NCBI RefSeq assembly: GCF_003173035.1
Contig: NZ_QGLE01000007.1
Location: 1 to 64,000, forward strand
Length of the DNA stretch: 64,000 nucleotides
Source: Zavarzinia aquatilis
Lineage (GTDB): Bacteria > Pseudomonadota > Alphaproteobacteria > Zavarziniales > Zavarziniaceae
Reading direction: 5' to 3'
Position numbers and translations under genes: made by a program. Position 1 is the first letter of the stretch. Every line of letters begins with the position of its first letter. Shown piece by piece: positions 35,145 through 43,866 of the stretch. Under the pieces are notes generated by a model, which saw nothing but the letters and a program-made list of their open reading frames with translations, was not told where the DNA came from and did no database searches.

Positions 35145-36692
35145 TCAGCCTTCGATCTCACATAACACGAAGCGGCCCCCATTCGTTCCCGCACGCGCGA
35201 AACGATGCGGCACCGGCCGGCAGGCGCCCAGCGTCAGGCCGGGGCGAAGGCTGGCCAGCGCCGGCACGACCCGCTCCTCCTCCTCCGGATTGAACAGGAT
35301 CAGGCGGCGGTAGGCGGCATCGTCCAGCGCCGCGCGAATCTCGCGGGCATAGAGGGCGCCGGTCTCCGCCGGCTCGATCCAGTAACCGTCGAAGCGCAGG
35401 AAACGGATTTCCGCCGGAAAGGACGGAATCAGAAAGGCCGCAGGGGTCAGGCCCGCCATCAGGACAAGGGTATGGGCCGGATCGTCGATCGGCGGAACCT
35501 CGACCCCGGTCAGGTCGGCGGCGAAATCGACCCGCTCGGTCTCCGGCGGGCGGGTCACGGCAAGGATGACGACGACCGCCAGGGTGGCAGCGACCAGCGC
35601 CGGCCCGCGCCGCCCGATCCAGACCATCAGCGCCGCAGCCATCAGCAACGGCCCCAGCATCTCGAAGGCAAGGACATAGCGATAGATGGCGAAGATCACC
35701 GACCAGACCATGAGGGTCAGCACGACGACGAGGCCAAGGCGCAAGGCCGCCCCGCGCAGGCGCCCGAAGACGGCGGCGAGGACAAGGCCGATGGCGCCCA
35801 GATAGGCCGCCGGCAGGCGGATGTCGGTAAAGACCGCCTCGGCCGCGACGTGGTCGACGATCCCGGCGAGGAAAGGCAGCTGGATGCGCGGCCAGGGCAG
35901 GCCTGCCGTGAAACCCGGGTCACTATAGGTCCGCGCCGGGACATAGGCCGAAGCGAAGACATCGTTGAAATAGGGCATCAGCGGATTGCCAAAGTGCATA
36001 TAGAGGATCGCCATCCACCAGCCGCCGGTCAGCAGCGTGCCGGCGATGCCGCACAGGGCGAAACCGGCAATGCGACGGAAACCGCCCGGTCGGAACGCCT
36101 CGCATCCGATCACCGTGAGGGCGAGGCCGACGATGAAGGGCGCGAGCACCGGCTTCAGCCCGAAGCCCGCCCCGGCGACCAGTCCCGCCAGCCACAGCCC
36201 GCGCGGGCCGGACAGCAGGGCAGCGATCGCGCAAAGCACGAAGAGGGAGAGGAGATTGTCCCCCGCCGTCGCGCCCAGAAGTCCGATGTTCATCGCCCCG
36301 AAGATGCCGGCCAGCGCCAGCAGGGCGGCGCCGACCGGTGGCAGGGCCGGCAGCGCCCGCCGGGCGATGAGATAGAGTGGCAGGATGTTCAGCCCCTGCA
36401 CCGCGCCGAGCAGGATCGTCGCCCCCTGCGGCCCCAGCAGATGGACAGCAAGCCAGAACGGCATGTCGATGCCGGGATTGTGAAAGGTCGGCCCCATGAA
36501 GGACGGCAGGATATCGAAGCCGAGCCGCCCGCCGATCACCGCGTAGGGCACATACCAATGGTAATTGCGCAGGTCCCAGCCGGCATCCTGCCCCAGCCAG
36601 GCGGCAAGCGCGCCGCAGCCGGCGATGCCGGCGACGAGAAGAAACGCGGAAAATGCGTGCTGATACGAAAAAGACCGGAATTCGGGATTCAT
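35145..36692 (-). CDS. Polytopic membrane protein, GT-C glycosyltransferase-like
   Basis: This 515-residue protein has about ten hydrophobic segments and a soluble C-terminal part (about 385-515). An acidic residue just after the first helix (GWDLRNYHWYVPYA) resembles the catalytic loop of GT-C enzymes, which use polyprenyl-phosphate sugars on the outer face of the membrane. The match is by layout, not by a clear family motif, so the call is tentative. Its partner gene for a DPM1-like enzyme follows directly. It is divergent from the bufferin-like operon; its start lies 15 nt from the predicted -35 box of that operon. Confidence 0.65.
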   Translation of the reverse strand: MNPEFRSFSYQHAFSAFLLVAGIAGCGALAAWLGQDAGWDLRNYHWYVPYAVIGGRLGFDILPSFMGPTFHNPGIDMPFWLAVHLLGPQGATILLGAVQGLNILPLYLIARRALPALPPVGAALLALAGIFGAMNIGLLGATAGDNLLSLFVLCAIAALLSGPRGLWLAGLVAGAGFGLKPVLAPFIVGLALTVIGCEAFRPGGFRRIAGFALCGIAGTLLTGGWWMAILYMHFGNPLMPYFNDVFASAYVPARTYSDPGFTAGLPWPRIQLPFLAGIVDHVAAEAVFTDIRLPAAYLGAIGLVLAAVFGRLRGAALRLGLVVVLTLMVWSVIFAIYRYVLAFEMLGPLLMAAALMVWIGRRGPALVAATLAVVVILAVTRPPETERVDFAADLTGVEVPPIDDPAHTLVLMAGLTPAAFLIPSFPAEIRFLRFDGYWIEPAETGALYAREIRAALDDAAYRRLILFNPEEEERVVPALASLRPGLTLGACRPVPHRFARAGTNGGRFVLCEIEG

Positions 36693-36706
36693 GACCCGGA
36701 CCTTCT

Positions 36707-36731
36707 GTAACTTCGGTGAAAATACGCCGAA
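36707..36731 (+). promoter_or_regulatory. Candidate ECF-sigma promoter of the bufferin-like operon
   Basis: GTAACT (36707-36712) and CGAAC (36728-36732) are 15 bp apart. This resembles the GTAAC/CGAA promoter type described for SigF of Caulobacter, which controls a related operon. It would give a 5' leader of about 90 nt before the precursor ATG. No sigma or anti-sigma gene is in this window. Confidence 0.5.
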
Positions 36732-36830
36732 CTACCCCATGAGACCGGCTGGCAAGGCTGGCTCCCGCCGACGGAAGCACCCGAGGCGGTGCATGAAGCT
36801 ACCTTACACTGGATGATCCAGGGGGACGAC

Positions 36831-37082
36831 ATGAGCAAGACCGGTTTCACCCTCGCCGCCGCGGCGGCCACTCTCTTCTCCGCCGGCGCGATGATGCTGG
36901 CGCCGATCGCGGCCTCCGCCTCGGAAGGCGTCCACTGCATGGGCGCCAATGCCTGCAAGGGCACCAGCGCCTGCAAGACCGCGACCAATGCCTGCAAGGG
37001 CCAGAACGCCTGCAAGGGCCAGGGCTTCATCGTGACCCCGGACAAGGCGGCCTGCGACGCGGCTGGCGGCAAGGTCGGCTGA
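36831..37082 (+). CDS. bufA: Bufferin-like exported precursor peptide (RiPP)
   Basis: This 83-residue peptide has a Sec signal (basic start, hydrophobic 8-28, cleavage near ASA-SEG about residue 31). A short mature part carries six Cys (36, 42, 48, 55, 61, 75). The core repeats the unit A-C-K-G/T four times, then KGQGF and a last Cys. Peptides of this type followed by DUF692 and DUF2063 genes are bufferins: an MNIO enzyme oxidises Cys to thiooxazole-type groups, and the exported product binds copper. This repeat form matches the bufferin group with CKGQ repeats rather than the DUF2282 (BufA1) group; that assignment is from memory. ATG 36831 follows GGGGGA. Confidence 0.85.
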   Translation: MSKTGFTLAAAAATLFSAGAMMLAPIAASASEGVHCMGANACKGTSACKTATNACKGQNACKGQGFIVTPDKAACDAAGGKVG

Positions 37083-37100
37083 TCCGGCAGGATCGCAATG

Positions 37101-37128
37101 CGGGGCCGGCCTCACCCGGCCCCGTTTT
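37101..37128 (+). terminator. Intrinsic terminator/attenuator between precursor and MNIO genes
   Basis: CGGGGCCGG (37101-37109) pairs perfectly with CCGGCCCCG (37116-37124) around a 6-nt loop, and TTTT follows at once. It lies 18 nt after the precursor stop and 15 nt before the MNIO ATG. Partial read-through would yield more precursor than enzyme. Confidence 0.75.
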
Positions 37129-37143
37129 CCTGCGGGAGCGGCG

Positions 37144-37959
37144 ATGGTACAGGGATTCGGCCTCGGCCTGCGTGCCGAACATTATCTCGATCTCGACCGG
37201 GACGGCGTCGCCGTCGACTGGCTGGAGATCATTTCCGAGAATTTCATGGTCGGCGGCGGCCGGCCCCTGTGGTGGCTCGACCGGCTGCGCGACCGCTATC
37301 CGATGGTCATGCATGGCGTCTCGCTCTCCATCGGCGGCACCGACCCCTTGAGCGCGCGTTACCTCGACGATCTCGCGGCGCTGGCCGACCGGGTGCAGCC
37401 CGCGTGGATATCGGACCATCTGTGCTGGACCGGCGTCGGCGGCGTCAATCTGCACGATCTGCTGCCCCTGCCCTATACCGACGAGGCACTGGCCCATGTC
37501 GCCGACCGCATCGGCCGGGTTCAGGACCGGCTGCGCCGGCCACTGGTGATCGAGAATGTCTCGAGTTACATGAATTTCGCCGTCTCCGACCTGTCCGAAG
37601 CGGAATTTCTCGCCGCGCTGGTGGCACGCAGCGGCTGCGAATTGCTGCTCGACGTCAACAATGTCTATGTCAGCGCCTTCAATCACGGTTTCGACGCCCT
37701 CGGCTTTCTCGATGCCCTGCCGCGCCGGGCGATCCGCCAGATTCACATGGCGGGGCACAGTCACATGGGCGACCACATCATCGACACCCATGACGCGCCC
37801 ATCGCCGAAGACGTCTTCGCCCTTTATGCCGAGGCGATCCGCCGCTTCGGCGCGGTGCCGACCATGATCGAGCGTGACGCCAACATCCCCCCCCTGCCCG
37901 AGCTTCTGGCCGAGCTGGACCGGCTGCGCGCGGCGAAGGCGCTGGAGCAGGCGGCATGA
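37144..37959 (+). CDS. bufB: DUF692/MNIO family multinuclear iron enzyme
   Basis: MNIO enzymes use a cluster of two or three iron atoms and oxygen to modify Cys or other residues of RiPP precursors. The 271-residue TIM-barrel protein has the conserved polar positions in order: H57 (HGVSLSIGG), D91-H92 (SDHLCW), E137-N138 (ENVSSYM), D170/N172-N173 (DVNNVYVSAFNHG), H201 and H205 (IHMAGH), H216-D217 (THDAPI) and E243 (MIERDANIP). All family metal ligands therefore seem present. Its ATG follows GGGAG. It overlaps its partner gene by 4 nt and follows the Cys-rich precursor, which is its likely substrate. It should act in the cytoplasm before export. Confidence 0.93.
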   Translation: MVQGFGLGLRAEHYLDLDRDGVAVDWLEIISENFMVGGGRPLWWLDRLRDRYPMVMHGVSLSIGGTDPLSARYLDDLAALADRVQPAWISDHLCWTGVGGVNLHDLLPLPYTDEALAHVADRIGRVQDRLRRPLVIENVSSYMNFAVSDLSEAEFLAALVARSGCELLLDVNNVYVSAFNHGFDALGFLDALPRRAIRQIHMAGHSHMGDHIIDTHDAPIAEDVFALYAEAIRRFGAVPTMIERDANIPPLPELLAELDRLRAAKALEQAA

Positions 37960-38702
37960 GCGCCCTCGCAGACCTGCAGCGCATGATCGCCGACGATCTG
38001 CTGGGCCGCGCCCCTGCCGTCATCGAAGGCCTGATCGCCGACGGCGCCCGTGCCGACCGCGCCACGCTGGCCGGGGTCTATCGCCACGCCTATGGCGCCC
38101 GCCTCGTCGAGGTGCTGGAGGCAGAGTTCCCGGGCACGCGCGGCCTGATGGGCGCCGCGGCCTTCGCCGACGCGGCGCGCGCCTATGTTGGGCGCCACCC
38201 GTCGCATCATCCGTCCGTCCGCTGGCTGGGGCGGTCGTTCGCCGCCGACCTCGCCGAAGCAGGCGATCCCGTGGCGGCCGAAATGGCGGCCTTTGAATGG
38301 GCGCTCGGCCTCGCCTTCGATGCCGAACCCGGCGGGATTGTGAGTGTCGCCGAGCTGGCGGCGTTGCCGGCCGAGGCGTGGGATGACCTGCGGGCGGACG
38401 TCCAGCCCGGCCTTTCCGTCATCGAATTGCACCATCCGGTGCACGAAATCTGGCCCGCCGCCAAAGCAGGCGAAACGGTGGAGCGCCCGGGACCGCTCGC
38501 CGCACCCCTGGCCCTCGCCGTCTGGCGTCTCGGTCTCGATCCGCAGTACCGGCCGCTGCAGCCGGGCGAGGACCAGTTGCTGGCGGCCTTCCGGTCGGGC
38601 GCCAGCTTTGGCGAAGCCCTCGGCTCCCTCGACCCCGGTCAGGCCCTGAACTGGTTTGCCGGTTGGTGCATCACGGAAATCATATCCGCCATGCGGTTGT
38701 AA
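37956..38702 (+). CDS. bufC: DUF2063 (HvfC/BufC-type) partner protein
   Basis: This 248-residue protein has the DUF2063 N-terminal domain (about 5-95: LQRMIADDLLGRAP, then AGVYRHAYGARLVEVLEAEFPG). That domain was once called a putative DNA-binding domain. In MNIO systems it serves as the precursor-recognition or delivery partner, as MbnC does for MbnB. The C-terminal part (about 130-245) is alpha/beta with LGLDPQYRPLQPGEDQLLAAF and ends WCITEIISAMRL. It overlaps the MNIO gene by 4 nt, so the two are probably made in equal amounts and bind each other. DNA binding is not supported by this context. Confidence 0.88.
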   Translation: MSALADLQRMIADDLLGRAPAVIEGLIADGARADRATLAGVYRHAYGARLVEVLEAEFPGTRGLMGAAAFADAARAYVGRHPSHHPSVRWLGRSFAADLAEAGDPVAAEMAAFEWALGLAFDAEPGGIVSVAELAALPAEAWDDLRADVQPGLSVIELHHPVHEIWPAAKAGETVERPGPLAAPLALAVWRLGLDPQYRPLQPGEDQLLAAFRSGASFGEALGSLDPGQALNWFAGWCITEIISAMRL

Positions 38703-38775
38703 ATTCTATGGAACCGAAAGGCGATCCACGGCATTTCAGGCTTTGTGACAGCTTGATGTCCGGGGAGCGTTTTCA

Positions 38776-39999
38776 ATGTCCGCAGGTGCCAATCGCATCG
38801 CCGTGATTGATGGACTGCGGGGCTATTTCCTCGTCCTGATGATGTCGAGCCATATCAAATTCCAGGACGGCGCCGCGCTGCTCCGCCTGCACCACGGCGA
38901 AATTTCCTTTGTCGAGGACGCGCAGGGCTTCGTCTTCCTGTCCGGTCTCGTCATCGGCCTGGCCTATACCCGCACCCTGCTGAAGCAGGGCGCGAAGGCC
39001 ATGACCGGCAAGGCCATTTCCCGCGTGGGCGAACTTTACCGCCTGTTGCTGCTCACCCTGTTCGTCGTGGTCGGCACCGCTTATCTGCTGCCTTCAGGCG
39101 CCGAAATCTGGGGCTGGCAGCTGGGCAAGCTGGCGGAAGCGCCGCTCGACCATGTCGCGACGGCGGTCAGCCTGCTTTATCAGCCGGCCTATCTCGATAT
39201 TCTGCCGCAATACATGATCTACCTGCTGATCGCCCCCCTCCTCGTCCGGGCGACGGTGGCGGGACACGGCCTCGCCGTCATCGCCGGCAGTTTCGCCGTC
39301 TGGATCATGACCCAGATGGGCCTGCATCTGCCGATGGTCGATGCCCTGGCCCGGCTGGTCGCGGCCGCCGATTCCAACGGCACCATCCGTTCCTACTTCA
39401 ACCCGCTGGGCTGGCAATTGCTGTTCGTCTGCGGTGTCGTGCTGGGTACGGCGGCGAAATGCGGCCGGCTCGAAGTCGAGGCCCTGCTGCACCGACGCCG
39501 CGCCGATCTCGCGCTGGTCGCCGCTGTCGTGGTCCTCGTCTTCGCGATCTGCCGGATCGTTCATGGCCTCGGCCTTCTGGGCGGCACCCCGACCGGCGAC
39601 CAGTTCTATCGCCTGCTGCGCCGCGAGGACCTGAGCCTCGTCTATGTCGTCAATTTCGCGGCCATCGCCTATGTCATGGCCTGGACGCTGCACAACGCCC
39701 TGGAAGATAACCTGCCCGCCCCCGTCGCCTTCGTCGCGCGCGGTCTGCATTATACCTTCCGCCGGCCGTTCTTCGTCTTCCTTGGCCAGCATTCGCTGCA
39801 GGTCTATGCCTTCCACGTCCTCGTCGCCTATGCCGTGGTCGCCATCGACTGGGCTGGTGGCCCCTTCAACGAGATGACCAAGAGCCTGATCATCATCGCC
39901 TCGGTCGCCAGCCTGGCGATCCCCGCGATGTGGCACAGCCTGAGCCAGCAACGCGAGGCGGCGCGGGCACGGCGCCCGATCAGCCTGCAGACCCGCTAA
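38776..39999 (+). CDS. OpgC-like membrane acyltransferase
   Basis: This 407-residue protein has about ten transmembrane segments and begins IAVIDGLRGYFLVLMMSSH. The D-G-L-R-G start is the shared mark of the acyltransferase-3/OpgC clan. FVFLSGLVIGLAYTR and FFVFLGQHSLQVYAFHVLVAY also fit OpgC. OpgC adds succinyl groups to periplasmic glucans; whether this protein acts on glucans or another envelope glycan is unknown, as no opgGH genes are here. The ATG at 38776 follows GGGGAG. It lies 73 nt after the bufferin-like operon and could be read from it, but I see no functional link. Confidence 0.85.
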   Translation: MSAGANRIAVIDGLRGYFLVLMMSSHIKFQDGAALLRLHHGEISFVEDAQGFVFLSGLVIGLAYTRTLLKQGAKAMTGKAISRVGELYRLLLLTLFVVVGTAYLLPSGAEIWGWQLGKLAEAPLDHVATAVSLLYQPAYLDILPQYMIYLLIAPLLVRATVAGHGLAVIAGSFAVWIMTQMGLHLPMVDALARLVAAADSNGTIRSYFNPLGWQLLFVCGVVLGTAAKCGRLEVEALLHRRRADLALVAAVVVLVFAICRIVHGLGLLGGTPTGDQFYRLLRREDLSLVYVVNFAAIAYVMAWTLHNALEDNLPAPVAFVARGLHYTFRRPFFVFLGQHSLQVYAFHVLVAYAVVAIDWAGGPFNEMTKSLIIIASVASLAIPAMWHSLSQQREAARARRPISLQTR

Positions 40000-40025
40000 G
40001 CCGGCCCCTGAAGCCCGCCGGGGGG

Positions 40026-41156
40026 TCAGCCCCGCATGGCGGACAGGGTCTTGCGGAAGCGGCTGGCGGCGACGACGAAGAACAGCGCGCCGATCCCCGC
40101 CATGGCGAGCAGGCTGGGCCAGATCACCGCAACCCCGGCCCCGCGATAGAGGATGGCCTGGGACGCCGCGACGAAATGGGTCGAGGGCGAAAGCTGCATC
40201 ACCCCCTGCAGCCAGACCGGCATGCTTTCCATCGGCGTGGTGCTGCCCGACAGAAGGTTCATCATGATCAGGATCGGCAGCGCCAGCAGGCCGAACTGCG
40301 GCATGGAACTGGTGAAGGTCGCGATCAAAATGCCCATGGTCGCGATCGAGAATTCGTAAAGCACCGAGGTCGCGATGAAGAGCGCGACCGAGCCCGCGAG
40401 CGGCACCCCGAGCAAGCCCCGCACCACGAGGAGCAGCGACAGCGTCGCCGCGATCACGATGACGAGACCGTTGGCCCAGACCTTGGACAGCAGGATGTCG
40501 ATCGGGCGTACAGGCATCACCAGCAGGTGTTCGATGGTGCCGTGCTCGCGCTCGCGGATGAAGGCGGCGCCGGTCAGGATCACGGTCAGGATGGTGATGT
40601 TGTTGATCACCTGCATGACGGGCGTGAACCATTCCGAAGCGAGGTTGGCATTGAAGCGCGCCCTGGTCACCAGATCGACCGCGCCGGCCGCCGCCGGCGC
40701 CTCGTGGCGCAACCGGTCGCCGATGGTGTCGGACAGCACGCCCCGCAGATAGGCGAGGCCATTGCCCGCCTGCGTCATCGCCGTCGCGTCGATATTGATC
40801 TGCACTTCCGGCGCCCGCCCGGCAAGGACATCGGCCTCGAAGCGGGGCGGAATGTCGATGACGAAGACATAGCGCCCCTGATCCATGACCCGCTCGATCT
40901 CGTCCGCGCCGATCTCGACCGGCGGCTTGAACTGGGGCGGACGGATGGCATCGGCGACCGCGCGCGACAAGGCGGAGCGATCCTCGTCAACCACCGCCAC
41001 GGCGGCATCGTGAACATCGAAACGCGCCCCGGTCGCGACCGTGTAGATGGCAACGGTGAAGGTATAGACCACGAGGAACATCATCACCGGATCGGCCCGC
41101 AGGGAGCGCAATTCCTTGATGCCGAGCCGGTAGATGGTGGCGAGGCGCTGCCGCAT
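40026..41156 (-). CDS. ABC-2 type permease (YhhJ-like)
   Basis: This 376-residue permease has one N-terminal transmembrane helix, a large extracytoplasmic domain (about 45-170, with VDEDRSALSRAVADAI and PRFEADVLAGRAPEVQINIDATAM) and five further helices. The loop REREHGTIEHLLVMPVRPIDILLSKVW is the ABC-2 permease coupling region. It is the last gene of a three-gene operon. Its start is one base after the stop of the RbbA-like gene, so translation is coupled. By analogy with YhiI-RbbA-YhhJ it forms an export pump whose substrate is unknown. Confidence 0.9.
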   Translation of the reverse strand: MRQRLATIYRLGIKELRSLRADPVMMFLVVYTFTVAIYTVATGARFDVHDAAVAVVDEDRSALSRAVADAIRPPQFKPPVEIGADEIERVMDQGRYVFVIDIPPRFEADVLAGRAPEVQINIDATAMTQAGNGLAYLRGVLSDTIGDRLRHEAPAAAGAVDLVTRARFNANLASEWFTPVMQVINNITILTVILTGAAFIREREHGTIEHLLVMPVRPIDILLSKVWANGLVIVIAATLSLLLVVRGLLGVPLAGSVALFIATSVLYEFSIATMGILIATFTSSMPQFGLLALPILIMMNLLSGSTTPMESMPVWLQGVMQLSPSTHFVAASQAILYRGAGVAVIWPSLLAMAGIGALFFVVAASRFRKTLSAMRG

Positions 41157-41157
41157 C

Positions 41158-43866
41158 TCAGCGCTCCTGCTTGGGCAGGGCCAGCATGGCCGCGATGATG
41201 AAGACGAGGCCGAAGGCCGCCAGCATGAGATGATTCATCCAGAGATCGGTCCAGCCGAGCGATTTCGTGAAGGCGCCGACGCTGATCTGTTGGTACCAGC
41301 CCGCCGGAAAAGCCAGCCCGAACAGCCGCCCGCCGCCGGACAGGGACGAGACGGGCACCAGCAGGCCGGAAAAATTCACCGCCGGAATGATCGAGATGAT
41401 CGCGGTCGCGAAAATCGCCGCCAATTGCGAGCGGGTGAAGCAGGAAACCAGCAGACCGAAACCCGTGGTCGAGAGCAGATAGGCGAAAGTACCGCCAGCC
41501 AGCGCGAGGAAAGACCCTTTCACCGGCACGTCGAACAGCAGGGTCGCCAGGATCAGCATCAGCACGAAACTGCCGACCGAAATCACCACATAGGGCGCCT
41601 GCTTGCCGGTGAGGAATTCCAGCCGCGTGACCGGGGTCGAGCGGAAATTCGCGATGGAGCCGGTTTCCTTTTCCCGCACGACGCCGACGGCGGTCATCAT
41701 CGCCGGGATCAGCACCAGCATCAGCATGACGACGCCGGGCACGATGGCCGGCGCGCTCTTGAACGACTGGTTGTAGCGGAAGCGGCTGACCACAGAATAG
41801 GCATCGCCGGACAGGGTTACGCCCTGATCGGCCGCGATCGCCGCCATCCGCTGGGCGATCGCGGCCCTCACGTAGGAGCGCGTGGTCTCGGCCCGGAACG
41901 GCATGGCGCCGTCGATCCAGACACCGATTTCCGGCGCCCGCCCGGCCAGCAGGTCGCGGCCGAAATTCGGCGGCACCTCGACATAGAATTTCAATGTGCC
42001 ATTGCGCAGGCCCGCCTCGGCCGCGGCCGGATCGGTCAGACGCGATTTCAGCTCGAAGGAATGGCTGCCCTCGAACGCGTCGAGGATGGCCCTGCTTTCC
42101 CGGCTCTGGTCCTGATCGACCACGGCATAGGGCAAATCCTCGACGTCGAAGGAAATGCCATATCCGAAGGTGATCATCAGCAGCACAGGGGCGAAAAAGG
42201 CAAAGGCGAGACGGATGGGATCGCGCAGGATTTCCATCGTCTCGCGCCGGGCATAGGCGAACCAGCGCAGCGGCGAGAACAGCCGCGACGCCTGACCGCC
42301 GGCCTCGGCGACATCGGCCACCGGCGCCTCCGCACCATCGGGCGCTTCCGCCACCGCCTCGAGATAGGCGATGAAAGCATCCTCCAGCCGGGCTGACCCC
42401 TTGGAGGCGGCCAGTTCGGCGGGCGTGCCCACGGCCAGCACCTTGCCCGCGTGCATGAGCGAGATGCGGTCGCAACGCTCCGCCTCGTTCATGAAATGGG
42501 TCGAGATGAAGATCGTGACGCCCTTGTTGCGGGCGAGATCGACAAGGAAACGCCAGAACTGGTCGCGGGCGACCGGATCGACGCCCGAGGTCGGCTCGTC
42601 GAGAATCAGCATGTCCGGCCCATGCAGCACGGCGGCGGCCAGTTGCAGGCGCTGGCGGATGCCAAGGGGCAGATCGTCCGGCAGACTGTGGCGGACATCG
42701 ACCAGATCGAAATCGCCCAGCACCTCACGGATACGCTTCTTCGCGAATTCGGGCTCCAGATGGAACAGCTGGGCGTGCAGCTCGAGATTCTGCAGCACGG
42801 TCAGCTCGCCATAGAGCGAGAAGGACTGGGACATGTAGCCAACCCGCCGCCGCGTCGACATGTCGTCGGCGTCGAGCACCTGACCGAACAGCCGCGCCTC
42901 GCCCTCGGTGGGCGACAGAAGGCCGGTCAGCATCTTCATCGTCGTCGTCTTGCCGCAGCCGTTGGAGCCGAGGAAGCCGAAAATCTCCCCCCGCTCGATG
43001 CGGAAGGAGACATTGTCGACCGCGGTGAAGGCGCCGAAACGACAGGTCAGTCCCGTGGCCTCGATGGCGATGTCGCCGCCATCGCCCGGCCGCGGCGGCA
43101 CGACGACCCCGGCGGCGGCGGATTTATCGTCAGGCAGCAGGCTGATGAAGGCGGCTTCGAGGGTGGCGGTGGCGGTCTTCGCCCTGATTTCGGCCGGGCT
43201 GCCGGTCGCCAGCACCTTGCCGTCGTCCATGGCGGCGATCCAGTCGAAACGCTCCGCCTCTTCCATATAGGCGGTGGCGACCAGCGTGCTCATGCCCGGG
43301 CGGCGGGCGCGGATACGGTCGATCAAGTCCCAGAACTGGCGCCGCGACAGGGGATCGACACCCGTCGTCGGCTCGTCGAGGATCAGCAGGTCGGGATCGT
43401 GAATGAGGGCGCAGCACAGCGACAGTTTCTGCTTCATCCCGCCCGACAGCTTGCCCGCCGGCCGGTCGACGAAGGGCGCGAGGCCGGTCGCCGCGACCAG
43501 TTCGGCGATGCGCGCTTCGCGCTCGGCCCGGCGCTGGCCGAACAGCCGGCCGAAGAAGTCCAGATTCTCGAAGATCGACAGGGTCGGATAGAGATTGCGG
43601 CCCAGGCCCTGCGGCATATAGGCGATGCGGGTCAGGCTGGCCTGGCGGTGACGCCGGTCGGTCATGTCGCCGCCCAGCACCGTCACCCTGCCCGCCTGGC
43701 CCTTGCGCACGCCGGCGATCAGGGCGAGCAGGGTCGATTTGCCCACGCCGTCCGGCCCGATCAGACCCGCCATGCAGCCCGCCGGAATGGCGAGATCGAC
43801 ACCGGCGAGCGCGGCGACACTGCCGTAGCGATGGCCGACCCCTTCGAGGACGGCGACGCCTTCCAT
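41158..43866 (-). CDS. RbbA-like fusion: two ABC ATPase domains plus ABC-2 permease
   Basis: This 902-residue protein is a natural fusion. The first ATPase domain (about 1-230) has the loop LIGPDGVGKSTLL, signature LSGGMKQ and Walker B LLILDEPTTGVD. The second domain (about 265-500) has Walker A FLGSNGCGKTTT, then LPLGIRQRLQL in place of the usual signature, and LILDEPTSGVD. The permease part (about 535-900) repeats the layout of the next gene's product, including REKETGSIANFRSTPVTRLEFLTGKQ. RbbA of E. coli was linked to ribosomes, but this architecture fits an exporter. The ATG at 43866 overlaps the HlyD gene by one base (TGATG). Confidence 0.93.
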   Translation of the reverse strand: MEGVAVLEGVGHRYGSVAALAGVDLAIPAGCMAGLIGPDGVGKSTLLALIAGVRKGQAGRVTVLGGDMTDRRHRQASLTRIAYMPQGLGRNLYPTLSIFENLDFFGRLFGQRRAEREARIAELVAATGLAPFVDRPAGKLSGGMKQKLSLCCALIHDPDLLILDEPTTGVDPLSRRQFWDLIDRIRARRPGMSTLVATAYMEEAERFDWIAAMDDGKVLATGSPAEIRAKTATATLEAAFISLLPDDKSAAAGVVVPPRPGDGGDIAIEATGLTCRFGAFTAVDNVSFRIERGEIFGFLGSNGCGKTTTMKMLTGLLSPTEGEARLFGQVLDADDMSTRRRVGYMSQSFSLYGELTVLQNLELHAQLFHLEPEFAKKRIREVLGDFDLVDVRHSLPDDLPLGIRQRLQLAAAVLHGPDMLILDEPTSGVDPVARDQFWRFLVDLARNKGVTIFISTHFMNEAERCDRISLMHAGKVLAVGTPAELAASKGSARLEDAFIAYLEAVAEAPDGAEAPVADVAEAGGQASRLFSPLRWFAYARRETMEILRDPIRLAFAFFAPVLLMITFGYGISFDVEDLPYAVVDQDQSRESRAILDAFEGSHSFELKSRLTDPAAAEAGLRNGTLKFYVEVPPNFGRDLLAGRAPEIGVWIDGAMPFRAETTRSYVRAAIAQRMAAIAADQGVTLSGDAYSVVSRFRYNQSFKSAPAIVPGVVMLMLVLIPAMMTAVGVVREKETGSIANFRSTPVTRLEFLTGKQAPYVVISVGSFVLMLILATLLFDVPVKGSFLALAGGTFAYLLSTTGFGLLVSCFTRSQLAAIFATAIISIIPAVNFSGLLVPVSSLSGGGRLFGLAFPAGWYQQISVGAFTKSLGWTDLWMNHLMLAAFGLVFIIAAMLALPKQER

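Noticed and set aside
37956-38702. DUF2063 protein as a DNA-binding regulator
   Set aside because: The old family label suggests it, but its overlap with an MNIO gene points to a maturation partner.
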